Of a stretch of 52,450 nucleotides of DNA, positions 15,700-24,773 are shown one piece after another. Origin of the DNA: a virus; the IMG/VR virus record IMGVR_UViG_3300048930_001392, positions 1 to 52,450 of that record. One strand, written 5' to 3'. How positions within the stretch are numbered: position 1 is the stretch's first letter; each line of letters begins with the position of its first letter. The notes under the pieces were generated by a model. The model did no database searches. It saw only the letters and a program-made list of their open reading frames with translations, and was not told the origin of the DNA. Made by a program: the position numbers and the translations under genes.

Positions 15700-16781
15700 G
15701 CGCAGCCCGCCACAAGTCGCTGTCGTTGCGCATCAAGTCCGCCGGTGATCCATCGGCGGAACAGCTTGCGCGCATCCACGGCTTCACCCTGGCGGAGTTC
15801 CCCGCGGATCAGTTGTACGTTCGCACGTTCGCATTGGCGCACAACGCTATCGACCGCGACGATGAAGTATTCGATGAAGCGTTGCTGGCCGACTTCGCGC
15901 GCACGCTGCCCGGCAAGGGCTTGTTCGTCAAACACCCGTCCGGGTGGGATGGCGATTCCGGTCCTGGCAAGGGCCGTTTCTTTGAAGCCGAAGTGGTGCG
16001 CATGTCGCTGGACGAAGCGCGCACCCTGCTACGCACCCCCGCGTTGCAATGGCCGCCTGGCGTCACCACCGCCGCCATCCTGATGGCCGGCGCGTACCTG
16101 GTGCGCACCGACAGCAACAAGGATTTCTTGACCGAGATTGACGCCGGCATCGTGTCGGATGTGTCGGTCGGCTTCACCGCCAAGCGCGGTGAAAACATCG
16201 TGGACGAAGCGGGGCGCGAAATGTCGGCCCGCCGTCTTATGTCGCCCGGCGAGGCGTTGGAAGGTTCGCTGGTGTGGCTGGGCGCACAGCCCGGCGCACG
16301 CGCGGTCAAGTCTGCAAAAACCCCACCGGAGAATGAAGTGGATATCAAAGAATTGTTCGAGGCCGCCAAGGCTGCCAATACCACGCTGCAGTCCCAGCTT
16401 GATGCTGCTGCCCCGTCACACGACATCGTGGTCAAGGCCCGCGCCGCATTGGGCGAACACGCCCACCTGCTGGACAAGCCGGAACTGCTGGGCGAAACCG
16501 CCAAAGCCGCCGCGTCCTACCGCGCCAGCCTGATCGACGACATCGTGGCCGGTGAGCGCGCGGCCGGCATGTGCGGCGACACCGACGAAGCGGTGGCCGC
16601 AGCGAAATCGTTCTACGCCGGTTCCGCCATTGACGCGCTGGAATCGCGCGCCAAGGCCGCACGCGACCGCGCCGGCAAGTCCGGCACCGTCACCCCGTCC
16701 AACCCGAATGCCCCCGCGCCGAAAGTCGAGGAAGGCAACAAGGGTGCGCCGGCGCTGTTCACCGCCACCAACCTGATCTGA
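15696..16781 (+). CDS. Prohead protease with C-terminal scaffold-like region
   Basis: The product is 361 residues from a GTG that overlaps the previous stop. The N-terminal 210 residues look like a serine-type prohead protease: His in KGLFVKHPSG (about residue 81) and Ser in GIVSDVSVGFTA (about residue 153) are candidate catalytic residues. The C-terminal part (about residues 215-340) is Ala-rich and helical, as in scaffold proteins. The fused layout is common: the protease cleaves scaffold and capsid during head maturation. The ending ALFTATNLI resembles a processed scaffold tail. Confidence 0.78.
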   Translation: MSAARHKSLSLRIKSAGDPSAEQLARIHGFTLAEFPADQLYVRTFALAHNAIDRDDEVFDEALLADFARTLPGKGLFVKHPSGWDGDSGPGKGRFFEAEVVRMSLDEARTLLRTPALQWPPGVTTAAILMAGAYLVRTDSNKDFLTEIDAGIVSDVSVGFTAKRGENIVDEAGREMSARRLMSPGEALEGSLVWLGAQPGARAVKSAKTPPENEVDIKELFEAAKAANTTLQSQLDAAAPSHDIVVKARAALGEHAHLLDKPELLGETAKAAASYRASLIDDIVAGERAAGMCGDTDEAVAAAKSFYAGSAIDALESRAKAARDRAGKSGTVTPSNPNAPAPKVEEGNKGAPALFTATNLI

Positions 16782-16794
16782 CTGGAGCACGCAC

Positions 16795-17142
16795 ATGGGT
16801 CTTCAAATTCGCAGTGATTCGGGCCAGGTCTTCCAGACCCAGTTCGCCGCCACCTTGGCCACCGTTGCCAAGGTCATCCACGTGCACAACGCACTGGCAT
16901 GGATTCCGCTGAACACCGAGCTTGCCGGTGCCGTAGGCGAACACGTGTACCAGGCCGAAGTGTCGGGCGTCACCAAGCTGGCCGGTGAAGCCTGGGCCGT
17001 AGGTCAAGTCCTGTACTGGGACAACACCAACAAGCGCCTGACCACCACCGTGGGCAGCAACACCAAGTGCGGCCAGGCGTTGCAGCCTGCTGCTGCGCCG
17101 GATGTTGTGTCGCCGCTTGTCCTCTTCAACACCTTCGCATAA
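16795..17142 (+). CDS. DUF2190 capsid-associated protein
   Basis: The product is 115 residues with a GGAG upstream. It contains the small beta-rich domain (YQAEVSGVTKLAGEAWAVG, about residues 49-67) typical of DUF2190 proteins. Many of these are encoded between protease and capsid and decorate or cement the capsid. It is not hydrophobic and has no signal peptide. Confidence 0.78.
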   Translation: MGLQIRSDSGQVFQTQFAATLATVAKVIHVHNALAWIPLNTELAGAVGEHVYQAEVSGVTKLAGEAWAVGQVLYWDNTNKRLTTTVGSNTKCGQALQPAAAPDVVSPLVLFNTFA

Positions 17143-17154
17143 GGGATCGCCGCA

Positions 17155-18252
17155 ATGAAACTGAATCTGAATTACGACGGTCTGCGTGCGCTGGGCACGC
17201 CCGATGAGCAGCGTTCCGCGCTGTTCAACAGCATCAAGGCTGCGCTGCTGTTCCCGGTGCTTGCCCTGGATATCCTTGGCCCGACGCAGGCCGCGAAAGC
17301 CGCCGCGCCGACTGACGCGCGCATGGGTGGCGGCGATGTCACCCTGACGGTGGACCAGGTGAAGGCTTACCTGCAGTCCGACCGCGCCGACCGCTTTGGT
17401 GCCAAGTGGGCCACGCCGGGCGACAACCCCGCGCTGATTTCGACCAGCGGCCGTGTCGTCGAATTCTTCGCCGACAACATCCGCGACATGGATCTGGGTT
17501 ACCAGGTACTTTTTGATGAAGTGCCGGGCATACTGGGCAGCAACCAGGATCACTTCGAACTGATCGGTGCATCGATGGGCTTCACCTGGTCGCAGTTGAA
17601 GCCGGGCGGCGCCATCAAGCCGCGTCGCGAAATCACCGAAAACAAGGTGAACGTGCCGTACCTGACGTTCGGTGATGGCCTGTCCATCGCTGACGAGTGG
17701 TTCCAGTTCAGCAAGTTCTACCACATCGCCGATGCGGTCAATGAATTCCTGTCCAGCTACTACGACAAGAAAGCATCGCTGCACTATGGCCTGATCACCG
17801 GCCAGTCCGCCGGCATCAACGTCGCGTTCCTCACCGACGCCGCCACCACGTTCAACAAGGCCACCGCCGGCATCCTGCGTGCATGCGAGGCCAAGGGCTA
17901 TTCGCTGGGCTCCAATGCCCAGGTGGATATCCTGGTGGCGCCGGAAAACGTGGGTCGCGTGTTGGCCATGCTGGACGCCACCCGTGGCAGCGCCATGCTG
18001 GCCTACGGCACCAACAAGCAGCCCATCGCCTTCAGCGTGCGCAACGTGATTGTCAGCACCAAGGTGGCCGCCGCCGAAAACAACTACTACGTAGTGTTGC
18101 CGGGCCGCAAGCTGAAGCGCGCGGACTGGAAGGCGCTGACCATTGAAAGCAAGCGCGAACCCAGCGTGGCCGCCGAAGACTGGTACGGCCGCGGCCAGTA
18201 CAACGCGATCGCCGGTGATTCCGCGCAGATCGCCCGCGTACTGTTCAGCTGA
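17155..18252 (+). CDS. Major capsid protein
   Basis: The product is 365 residues. Position after protease and DUF2190 and before connectors, plus overall composition, mark it as the HK97-fold major capsid protein. It has no early glycine-rich delta domain, in keeping with a separate scaffold region in the protease gene. It is followed by a perfect 9-bp hairpin. Confidence 0.85.
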   Translation: MKLNLNYDGLRALGTPDEQRSALFNSIKAALLFPVLALDILGPTQAAKAAAPTDARMGGGDVTLTVDQVKAYLQSDRADRFGAKWATPGDNPALISTSGRVVEFFADNIRDMDLGYQVLFDEVPGILGSNQDHFELIGASMGFTWSQLKPGGAIKPRREITENKVNVPYLTFGDGLSIADEWFQFSKFYHIADAVNEFLSSYYDKKASLHYGLITGQSAGINVAFLTDAATTFNKATAGILRACEAKGYSLGSNAQVDILVAPENVGRVLAMLDATRGSAMLAYGTNKQPIAFSVRNVIVSTKVAAAENNYYVVLPGRKLKRADWKALTIESKREPSVAAEDWYGRGQYNAIAGDSAQIARVLFS

Positions 18253-18259
18253 TGGGGTA

Positions 18260-18284
18260 GGGCGGGCCTGCAACGGGCCCGCCC
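18260..18284 (+). terminator. GC-rich hairpin after the capsid gene
   Basis: GGGCGGGCC (18260-18268) pairs perfectly with GGCCCGCCC (18276-18284) around a 7-base loop. No T run follows and the next start codon is at 18291. It is more likely a partial terminator or a 3'-end stabiliser of capsid mRNA than a full terminator. Confidence 0.55.
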
Positions 18285-18290
18285 GCATCG

Positions 18291-18746
18291 ATGGCGGCCA
18301 AAGTCACCCTGCAGGACATCACCGACGCCGGGTTCAAAGCCGCGCAGTTCGGCACGCCTGCTGACTGGGCCACCGAAACGAATGGCTATCTCGCCCGCTT
18401 GATCAAGCGGGCGGAGTTGTGGGCGCAGGGTAAGTTCGGCACTGCCGCCTATGACGCCGTAGCAGAAAACACCACGACCCACGAACGCCTGCGCAGTGCG
18501 GAACTGTGCTGGTGCAGCGCCCACTTGTGGAAGCGCCGCGCCGGGTTCATTGACAGCAACGCGGTCAGTTCGATGGAAGGCCTGGCGTATCTGGATCGCC
18601 GCGAGTTTGAAGCGCAGGCCACGCGTGCATTCGAATGCGCCGACGAAAACATGGCGCTGGCCATCGGCGGCGAAGACGTGGTGACCGGTTCCGGCGTCGC
18701 CCTGGTGGGCGTGGAAAGCGGGCCGTATGCATTGGGGGCCACATGA
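18291..18746 (+). CDS. Head-tail connector candidate
   Basis: The product is 151 residues and mostly helical (LARLIKRAELWAQGKFG, about residues 35-51). It follows the capsid gene, where siphophages encode the adaptor that docks under the portal. Its stop overlaps the next start (ATGA). Assignment is mainly by gene order. Confidence 0.6.
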   Translation: MAAKVTLQDITDAGFKAAQFGTPADWATETNGYLARLIKRAELWAQGKFGTAAYDAVAENTTTHERLRSAELCWCSAHLWKRRAGFIDSNAVSSMEGLAYLDRREFEAQATRAFECADENMALAIGGEDVVTGSGVALVGVESGPYALGAT

Positions 18747-19144
18747 GCACCCGCATAGTATTCGACGCGCAGGAAATGATCCTTGTCACGGGCAACCGTG
18801 CGCGTGCCGTGCGTCCGTCGACCAAGGCGCTGGTGGGCAACCTGGCCAAGCAATGGGTGAAGGCCGCGCGCAAGCTGGCCAGCGGCCCTGGTACCGCTGC
18901 GGCCGGCGCGTACCCCATCCCGATCCGCACCGGCACCTTCCGCCGTGGGTTCGGTTCCAAGATTCTTGAAGACCACGCCATCGGCTTTAACACCAGCGTG
19001 CAGGCCCGCGCCTTGCATGAAGGGTTCAAGCCCTACGGCAACCCGCATGCCCGGCCGATTCCTGCGCGCCCGTATGCGGATGACGCACTGGACCAGTTGG
19101 ATCTGGACCAGGCGTTCAAGGATTGGGAGGGCGCGCAAGCATGA
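18743..19144 (+). CDS. HK97 gp10-like tail completion protein
   Basis: The product is 133 residues. It has a basic N-terminal half, and a motif near residues 65-75 (PIPIRTGTFRRGF) and a tail segment (RPYADDALD) that recall gp10-like neck and tail completion proteins. ATGA overlaps join it to both neighbours. The frame is open further upstream, but that part only shadows the connector gene. Confidence 0.65.
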   Translation: MSTRIVFDAQEMILVTGNRARAVRPSTKALVGNLAKQWVKAARKLASGPGTAAAGAYPIPIRTGTFRRGFGSKILEDHAIGFNTSVQARALHEGFKPYGNPHARPIPARPYADDALDQLDLDQAFKDWEGAQA

Positions 19145-19644
19145 TCGCCGCCGCCCGTGCCGCACTGGTGTTGCTACTGACCACCGATCCCCAGTTCGTG
19201 GCTGACATGCACGTGCTGGGCCTGGGCCTGCACGGCAATGCCGTGACGCCATCCGTGCTGAAGGGCAACCGCCCGTTCGAACAGATTGGGCAGGAACACT
19301 ACCCCGTGTGGGTGCATGACGCCGGCGACCTGCGCGGTGCCAGCGCCAGCAGCGAAGGCGGCGACCCGGACGGCCTGGTCATCAACAGCACGCAGCAGGA
19401 CTGGCTGGGTGACGTGGAACTGTCGCTGGTGTGGCTGCAACAGGATTACGACACGTCCGTGGATCAGGTGGACGGCGTGCTGCCGGCGCTGGTGCGCCTG
19501 CTGCTGCGTAACCCCGACCTGTCCGGCACCTGCACGCTCGCCTTCGTGGCCGACGTCATCAACGCCCGTTCCTTCCGCCACCCCACCCAACACACCGCCT
19601 TCACCATCCGGGTGATGGCCACGATCCACAGGGATATGCCATGA
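19141..19644 (+). CDS. Tail terminator candidate
   Basis: The product is 167 residues with an ATGA overlap at both ends. It falls in the position where siphophages encode the tail terminator, which caps the tail tube at the head-proximal end. Alternating hydrophobic strands (DVELSLVWLQQDYD, then FTIRVMATIHRD) suit the ferredoxin-like fold of terminators. The call is based on order and predicted fold, not on a clear motif. Confidence 0.6.
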   Translation: MIAAARAALVLLLTTDPQFVADMHVLGLGLHGNAVTPSVLKGNRPFEQIGQEHYPVWVHDAGDLRGASASSEGGDPDGLVINSTQQDWLGDVELSLVWLQQDYDTSVDQVDGVLPALVRLLLRNPDLSGTCTLAFVADVINARSFRHPTQHTAFTIRVMATIHRDMP

Positions 19645-19946
19645 CCCGCCAGACCCCCAATGCTTCCCGTGAAACATCGGTTGAACCCCTGACCATCAAG
19701 GTGCTGCTGTCGGGTGCAAGTGGCGCGCTGCGCGTGGGCGACTACACGCCAGGCGAACACACCGTGCGGGCCGATGACGCCATCCGCCTGGTGGAAACCA
19801 AGGGCTTCACCTACGCCACGCCTGCCGATGCGCAGCTGGCCGCGGGCCATATCGAACAACGCAATGCCACCGTCATCGCCCAAGCCGAGGTCGCCGCCGT
19901 GGCGGACGGCGAGGGCGGTGGCACCACTTCACAGACCCAGGAGTAA
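19641..19946 (+). CDS. Small phage structural-region protein
   Basis: The product is 101 residues. The central part (about residues 18-70) could be a small beta/alpha domain, and the last 20 residues are a flexible Gly/Thr/Gln tail. It starts at an ATGA overlap with the terminator candidate and lies 6 bases before the tail tube gene. The sequence is not assigned to a family. Confidence 0.65.
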   Translation: MTRQTPNASRETSVEPLTIKVLLSGASGALRVGDYTPGEHTVRADDAIRLVETKGFTYATPADAQLAAGHIEQRNATVIAQAEVAAVADGEGGGTTSQTQE

Positions 19947-19952
19947 GCCCCC

Positions 19953-20939
19953 ATGCCACAGGCCACCGGTGCACTGACCAAACTTGCCGGGCTTACCCAG
20001 ACGGCCCTTCGCACGGTGCCGGGCTCGCCCGACGCCGAACTGCTGTACGTCCGAACCTATGAATTCGCCGACAACCAGCCGCTGGAACAAGACCCCACGC
20101 TGGCCGGCGGCCTGCGCGGCAACCTGCGTGGCCAGCGCGGCCGCGTGGATGCGTCCGGCAGTGCAGTGTTGTCCATCGGCCCCAGCATTGCATTCTGGCT
20201 GAAACACCTGATCGGTTCGCCGGTCACCACCGGTGCCGGGCCGTACACGCATACGTACACCGTGGGCGGCAACCCGTTGCCGGTGGCGATGTTGCTGGAA
20301 CGCGACTTCAGCAGCCGCATCGCAACGCCAGGCCGTTACGTGCGCGACATGGACATCCGCGTGGAGTCGGCAACGTTCGCGTTTTCCACGTCGTCGCCGT
20401 TCCAGACCGCCACGTTCAACCTTCGTGGCGCCAGCAAAAAGACCCTGCCAGCTTCGCCGGTCGATGCGACGCTGACCGATTACGGCCACGCCGCATTCGG
20501 CATCAGCAACTTGGCGCTGTCGCTGGACGGCGGCGCCACGCTGGTGTGCTTGGAAACGTTGAACCTGACGTTCAACAACGACCTGGACACCGACCTGTAC
20601 TGCCTGAATGACGGCGGCCAGCGCCACGACATGCCCGAAGGCCAGGCCTTGCTGTCCGGTGATGGTGTTGCCCAGTTCGACACGCCTGCATTGCTAATCA
20701 AGGCGCAGAACGACACCGACCTTGCGCTGGTGATCACGCTGTCGCGCGGCACTGGTCTGGGTACGGCGGGCAATGAATCGCTGGTGTTCACCATTCCGGT
20801 GTCGGTGATTGAAGCGCCCACGCCGGGCATCACCGGGCCCAAGGGTTTGAAACAGAACTTCACCTTCCAGGGGTACCGCCCATCTGGCGCGGAACTGGGT
20901 TTCAGCGTGGTGCTTAAGAGCGCACGCGCAATCGTTTAA
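19953..20939 (+). CDS. Tail tube protein
   Basis: The product is 328 residues with an AGGAG upstream. It is rich in beta-strands, Thr, Ser and Gly, and resembles siphovirus major tail proteins. It forms the stacked hexameric rings of the tail. It is followed by the chaperone frameshift pair and tape measure, the standard order. No sheath gene is seen beside it, which argues against a contractile tail. Confidence 0.8.
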   Translation: MPQATGALTKLAGLTQTALRTVPGSPDAELLYVRTYEFADNQPLEQDPTLAGGLRGNLRGQRGRVDASGSAVLSIGPSIAFWLKHLIGSPVTTGAGPYTHTYTVGGNPLPVAMLLERDFSSRIATPGRYVRDMDIRVESATFAFSTSSPFQTATFNLRGASKKTLPASPVDATLTDYGHAAFGISNLALSLDGGATLVCLETLNLTFNNDLDTDLYCLNDGGQRHDMPEGQALLSGDGVAQFDTPALLIKAQNDTDLALVITLSRGTGLGTAGNESLVFTIPVSVIEAPTPGITGPKGLKQNFTFQGYRPSGAELGFSVVLKSARAIV

Positions 20940-20957
20940 TCAGACAGGAGCGGCGGC

Positions 20958-21410
20958 ATGTTCAGGGCGGCGGATGTAGGACGGATATGGGTGCCGGTGG
21001 TACTGCCTTCGGGGGAGGGCGACACCACCGTGCACCTGTTGTTTCAGGTGTACACGCGGGATGAATTGCGCGAGCGCGAACGTGCCGTGCTGGAAAAGAC
21101 GGGCGGCAGCATGTTGGCCCGGGCCGGTGAAGTGAAAACCACGGAAGACCTGGTGCGCATCTTCGATGAAGTGACGGCCGTGGGCGAAACCGATCACGCG
21201 GAATTGCTGTCGCGCACGCATGACTGGCGCGACATTGCCGATTCGGATGGCACGCCCTGGGCGTATGCACCGGAACGGCTGAAGTCGCTGTTGGAATACC
21301 GCTGGATCTTCGACCGCATGCGCGAGGCGTTGTTCACCGCCAGCCGTGAGGGTGTACGAAAAAACTTGTCGCCTGGGCCAGATGGATCGCCAACGCCGGC
21401 CCAGGCGTAA
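20958..21410 (+). CDS. Tail assembly chaperone gpG-like protein
   Basis: The product is 150 residues, the unshifted product. It is helical and acidic, and lies between tail tube and tape measure as lambda gpG does. A slippery heptamer A AAA AAC at 21359-21365 lies in the correct register near its end, followed by a hairpin whose 3' arm ends right at the stop codon. Most ribosomes should finish here. gpG and the longer gpGT keep the tape measure unfolded and recruit tube subunits during tail assembly. Confidence 0.9.
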   Translation: MFRAADVGRIWVPVVLPSGEGDTTVHLLFQVYTRDELRERERAVLEKTGGSMLARAGEVKTTEDLVRIFDEVTAVGETDHAELLSRTHDWRDIADSDGTPWAYAPERLKSLLEYRWIFDRMREALFTASREGVRKNLSPGPDGSPTPAQA

Positions 21411-21763
21411 ACGGAGAGCGACTGTGGGACTTCGAGGGGCACTACGACGACACCTTCACGTCCAGCTATTGCAGGGACTGCCCCGTCGTGTGCCCGGCCT
21501 GTCCGCAGCCACGCTTGCTGCCCGAGACTTTACCGGCGGCGGCTTTGTTCATGCAGGTGCGCACGCAGTGGCAGCATGCGCCCAGCGGCCGGCCCACCGG
21601 TCTGCGCTACGCGGACGTGATGGCGGCCATGCCGTTATTGCGCCGCGAATTGGGATTGAAGAAATCCGATCAGCCGCAGCTATTCGCGGATCTGCGCGCT
21701 ATCGAGCAGGCGTTTGTTGCCGCCACGGCGGAAGTCATGGCACAGGGCAAGCCCAATGACTAG
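20958..21763 (+). CDS. gpGT-like frameshift product of the tail chaperone
   Basis: It reads as gpG to 21365, then slips back one base and continues in the -1 frame to 21763, giving about 268 residues (136 plus 132). The T part begins LVAWARWIANAGPGV and contains a Cys cluster (CRDCPVVCPAC) that could bind zinc, then a helical region resembling DUF1799-type proteins. A GTG at 21488 could only start a truncated T part and has no good ribosome site. The end overlaps the tape measure start by 8 bases. Confidence 0.88.
21359..21407 (+). promoter_or_regulatory. Programmed -1 frameshift signal (slippery site plus hairpin)
   Basis: The slippery heptamer A AAA AAC is at 21359-21365, in frame as CGA AAA AAC. 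After a 4-base spacer, CGCCTGGGCC (21370-21379) pairs perfectly with GGCCCAGGCG (21398-21407) around an 18-base loop. The -1 frame is open from 21365 to 21763. This is a complete frameshift cassette. Confidence 0.93.
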
Positions 21764-23945
21764 CCGCACCAGCGTGTTCCAAGTCAAGTTCACCACCGAC
21801 GGTTCCGGTGCAGTGAAGGCTGACATCGAAAGCGTAGCCAAGGCGGCGGTTGAAAGCAGCAAAAAAGCCAACGAAGAAGCTGGCAAAGAGTGGTACGACC
21901 TGGGCTACAAGATCGGCAACGGCATCAAGTTTGCAGGCGTTGCTGTCGCCGCCGGCATGGCGCTGCTGCTAAAGAACACCATCCAGTCGCAGCAGGAACT
22001 GGCGCAGCTTGATGCCGTGCTGAAGTCCACCGGCAACGCCGCGGGATACACGCGTGACCAGCTGGTGGCCATGGCGGATGGTATCGCGCAAGCGTCCACC
22101 TTCAGTAGCGGCGAAATCATCAAGGCGGAAACCCGGCTACTGTCCTATTCCGGCATTGCCAGCGAGCAATTTCCCGCCGCGTTGCAGGTCGCCATTGACC
22201 AAGCACAGCGCCTTGGCATCAGCGTGGAGCAGTCCGCGGAAACCATAGGCCGTGCGCTGGAGTCGCCTACGAAGGCGGCGGCGGCACTGGCACAGCAAGG
22301 TTTCGGCGCTGCGTTTACCGATGCCATCCGCAAGTCAATCAAGGCGCTGGAAGATGCTGGCGACACTGCCGGTGCGCAGCAGATCGTCATCGACATTTTG
22401 AACGAGTCGTACCAGGGCGCAGCGAAGGCCGCGCGCGACACGCTGGGCGGCGCGTTGGTGGGGTTGAAAAATGATTTCAACGACCTACTGACAGGCGACA
22501 CCGGCGGCGAAGGCATCAAGGGCGCCACCGCTGCAGTCAATGACCTGGCGGCAACGTTATCCGCGCCGGAAACACGTGCCGCGTTCAACGACATGATGGG
22601 CTGGCTGGCAGGCGTAGCGGCGCAGGCGGTCAACGCCATCACCGCCCTGCGTGAATACTACGGCGCGGAAAACGAACGCGGCACCACCGTGCTGCGCAAC
22701 CAGATTGATGACCAGGAAGGCAAGGTTTTTGCGCAGCAGCGGATGGCTGCGCGCACAGTCAACGTGCCGTTCCTTGGGGCTGGTGATGCGAAGCTGTTGA
22801 CGCAGGAACAAGCAAAGCTGAAGCAACTGCAGGATTCCCTTGCGGTTGCCGAGCGTCGCGAAGAAGAAAGCCGCCGCCGCGCGATCGGCGTCAAAATCAT
22901 TGACGGCAGCGCACCCGCGAAAGCCAGGGCCACCGGTGGCAGCCCCGACACAGGCAAGAAATCACGGGCCAAGGAAGCCAAGGAAGAGCTGTCAGAGTTT
23001 GAAAAGCTGATGGCCGACTTGGCTGTGTACGAAGGCATCTGGGGCGAAGCCGCCGTGGATGCCAGCAACGCCAAGCTGGATGCGTGGGAGAAAGAGCAGG
23101 ACGCCATGCAGCGCCGCGATGATGTTGCGCAGGACGTGCAGCGCAGCATTGATCTAGAAATCGAAGCCATGGGCCTGTCCAACGAACAGTTGGAGATCCG
23201 CAACAACCTGCTGGCCGCGGGTGTCACGGCCGAAAGCGAGCGAGGCGCGGCCATCGTGGAATCGACCAAGCGCCTGCAGGATGCGCGCGAAACCATGGGC
23301 GCCCTGAATGACCTGAAGGACGCCACCACCGACCTGGCCGTCAGCGCACTGTACGACTTCAGCAGTGCGGGCGATGCGGCTGAAGAATACTTCGATCGTG
23401 TGAAGCGCATGGCCCAGCAAATGCTGGCGGAAAAAGCGATCCAATGGTTGTTCAGCATGTTTTTCGGAGGCGGTGGTGCCAACGGTGAAATGGGCGGCGT
23501 GGTCGACCTGATGGGCGGCGGTTTGAATATCGCCACCGGCGGTCTGGTGCGCGGCCCCGGCAGCGGCACCAGCGACAGCATCCGCGCAAACCTAAGCAAT
23601 GGCGAATACGTGATCAATGCGGCTGCCGTCAACAAGTATGGCGCCGACGTGTTCCACGACTTGAACGCACAAAAATTCGCAGCGGGTGGCCCGGTCGGCA
23701 CCATGGGTGCCGGTGGTGGCATGGGCCTGGGTGGCATGCCTGCCATCGAGTTCAACGTGAACAACAACACGAATGGCAAGGCAGAAATGGAAGAGCCCAC
23801 GTTCACCATGGAAAACGGCAAGCTGATCATCCAGACCGCTGTAAACCTGGCTGTGGCCAAGGTGGCCGATGGCCTGGCGCGCAAGGGTTCGGTGATGAAC
23901 AAGGCCGCTCTGGCCGGCATGGGCAGGGGAACGCCGTATGGCTAG
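21756..23945 (+). CDS. Tail tape measure protein
   Basis: The product is 729 residues, and its length sets the tail length. The N-terminus has a conserved-looking FQVKFTTDGSGAVKAD stretch, followed by long Ala/Gln/Glu-rich helices, a hydrophobic segment near residues 55-75 (FAGVAVAAGMALLL), and a Gly-rich C-terminal region. At about 1.5 angstrom per residue the tail would be near 110 nm; this is a family rule, not a measurement. The ATG is chosen because upstream sequence in this frame belongs to the T-part coding region. Confidence 0.88.
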   Translation: MTSRTSVFQVKFTTDGSGAVKADIESVAKAAVESSKKANEEAGKEWYDLGYKIGNGIKFAGVAVAAGMALLLKNTIQSQQELAQLDAVLKSTGNAAGYTRDQLVAMADGIAQASTFSSGEIIKAETRLLSYSGIASEQFPAALQVAIDQAQRLGISVEQSAETIGRALESPTKAAAALAQQGFGAAFTDAIRKSIKALEDAGDTAGAQQIVIDILNESYQGAAKAARDTLGGALVGLKNDFNDLLTGDTGGEGIKGATAAVNDLAATLSAPETRAAFNDMMGWLAGVAAQAVNAITALREYYGAENERGTTVLRNQIDDQEGKVFAQQRMAARTVNVPFLGAGDAKLLTQEQAKLKQLQDSLAVAERREEESRRRAIGVKIIDGSAPAKARATGGSPDTGKKSRAKEAKEELSEFEKLMADLAVYEGIWGEAAVDASNAKLDAWEKEQDAMQRRDDVAQDVQRSIDLEIEAMGLSNEQLEIRNNLLAAGVTAESERGAAIVESTKRLQDARETMGALNDLKDATTDLAVSALYDFSSAGDAAEEYFDRVKRMAQQMLAEKAIQWLFSMFFGGGGANGEMGGVVDLMGGGLNIATGGLVRGPGSGTSDSIRANLSNGEYVINAAAVNKYGADVFHDLNAQKFAAGGPVGTMGAGGGMGLGGMPAIEFNVNNNTNGKAEMEEPTFTMENGKLIIQTAVNLAVAKVADGLARKGSVMNKAALAGMGRGTPYG

Positions 23946-24300
23946 TCCGTGGCCGGGCACGCTGCCCAATCCCTTGATCGACAGCTGCATCTATCGGCCG
24001 CAGGGCAACCAGATACGCAGCGACGTGTCGGCAGGCGTGGCCAAGACGCGCCGGCACTACAGCGCCGTGGCGGAAGACGTGTCCATCACCTTGCCGCTGA
24101 CGCAGGCGCAGTGGCTGATTCTGGAAGCGTTCGTGGTCACCACGCTGAAAGATGCGCTACCGTTCGAGTGGTCAGACTTCCGTCGTGCAATCGGTGGCGG
24201 AAACGTGCGCCTGTACAGGTTCAAGACGCGCCCGCAGTGGGAGCCGCGCGGCAATGGCAACCGTGGATACGCCACGCTTGATCTGGAACTGCTGCCCTAA
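23938..24300 (+). CDS. Minor tail protein (lambda gpM position)
   Basis: The product is 120 residues, beta-rich. It overlaps the tape measure end by 8 bases and its TAA overlaps the next ATG. In siphophages with this order the gene after the tape measure encodes a distal tail or hub component. The phrase LPLTQAQWLILEAFV recalls DUF2163-like or gpM-like proteins, but the family is uncertain. Confidence 0.65.
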   Translation: MASPWPGTLPNPLIDSCIYRPQGNQIRSDVSAGVAKTRRHYSAVAEDVSITLPLTQAQWLILEAFVVTTLKDALPFEWSDFRRAIGGGNVRLYRFKTRPQWEPRGNGNRGYATLDLELLP

Positions 24301-24773
24301 TGCGCCACGTATCCGGTCCCGCCATGGCTGCCGTGATGGCGCGCGAGTGCGACAAGGTATTCGTGCCGCTGCTGCGCATCACCCATGCGTCCATTCCTAC
24401 GCAGCGCATCTGTGGCGACACTGTGCCCTGCGTGCGCAGCGATGGCACGTACAACCCGTTCCCGTTCGAATTCATCCTGCCGCAAGACGACGACAACGAC
24501 TTGCCCCGAGCCGCGGTGAAGATCGACAACGTGGATCGCGAAATTCTGCGCGTGCTGTCGTCACTGACTGGCCGCGCCACCATGACATTCATGCTGGTGA
24601 TTGCCGACACGCCCGAAGTGATCGAATACGGCCCCATCGACTTCCTGATGGGGCAGGCGTCCTGGGATCGCCTGACCACCGTGTCCACGCTGGTGTACCA
24701 GGAAGACATCTGGATGCAGGCTGCGCCCGGCCAGACCTACAACCCAAGCAATTCGCCCGGGCTGTTCCGATGA
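24300..24773 (+). CDS. Minor tail protein, DUF1833 type (gpL position)
   Basis: The product is 157 residues. The central part (PFPFEFILPQDDDNDLPRA, then KIDNVDREIL, about residues 52-85) matches the DUF1833 design, including the DNVDREI core found in tail hub proteins. It is encoded between the gpM-like and NlpC/P60 genes, as in lambda M-L-K-I-J. The ATGA at its end couples it to the peptidase gene. Confidence 0.75.
   Translation: MRHVSGPAMAAVMARECDKVFVPLLRITHASIPTQRICGDTVPCVRSDGTYNPFPFEFILPQDDDNDLPRAAVKIDNVDREILRVLSSLTGRATMTFMLVIADTPEVIEYGPIDFLMGQASWDRLTTVSTLVYQEDIWMQAAPGQTYNPSNSPGLFR

Noticed and set aside
21346-21759. Arg-rich frame overlapping the tail chaperone T part
   Set aside because: It is a shadow frame; the -1 frameshift product explains the region.
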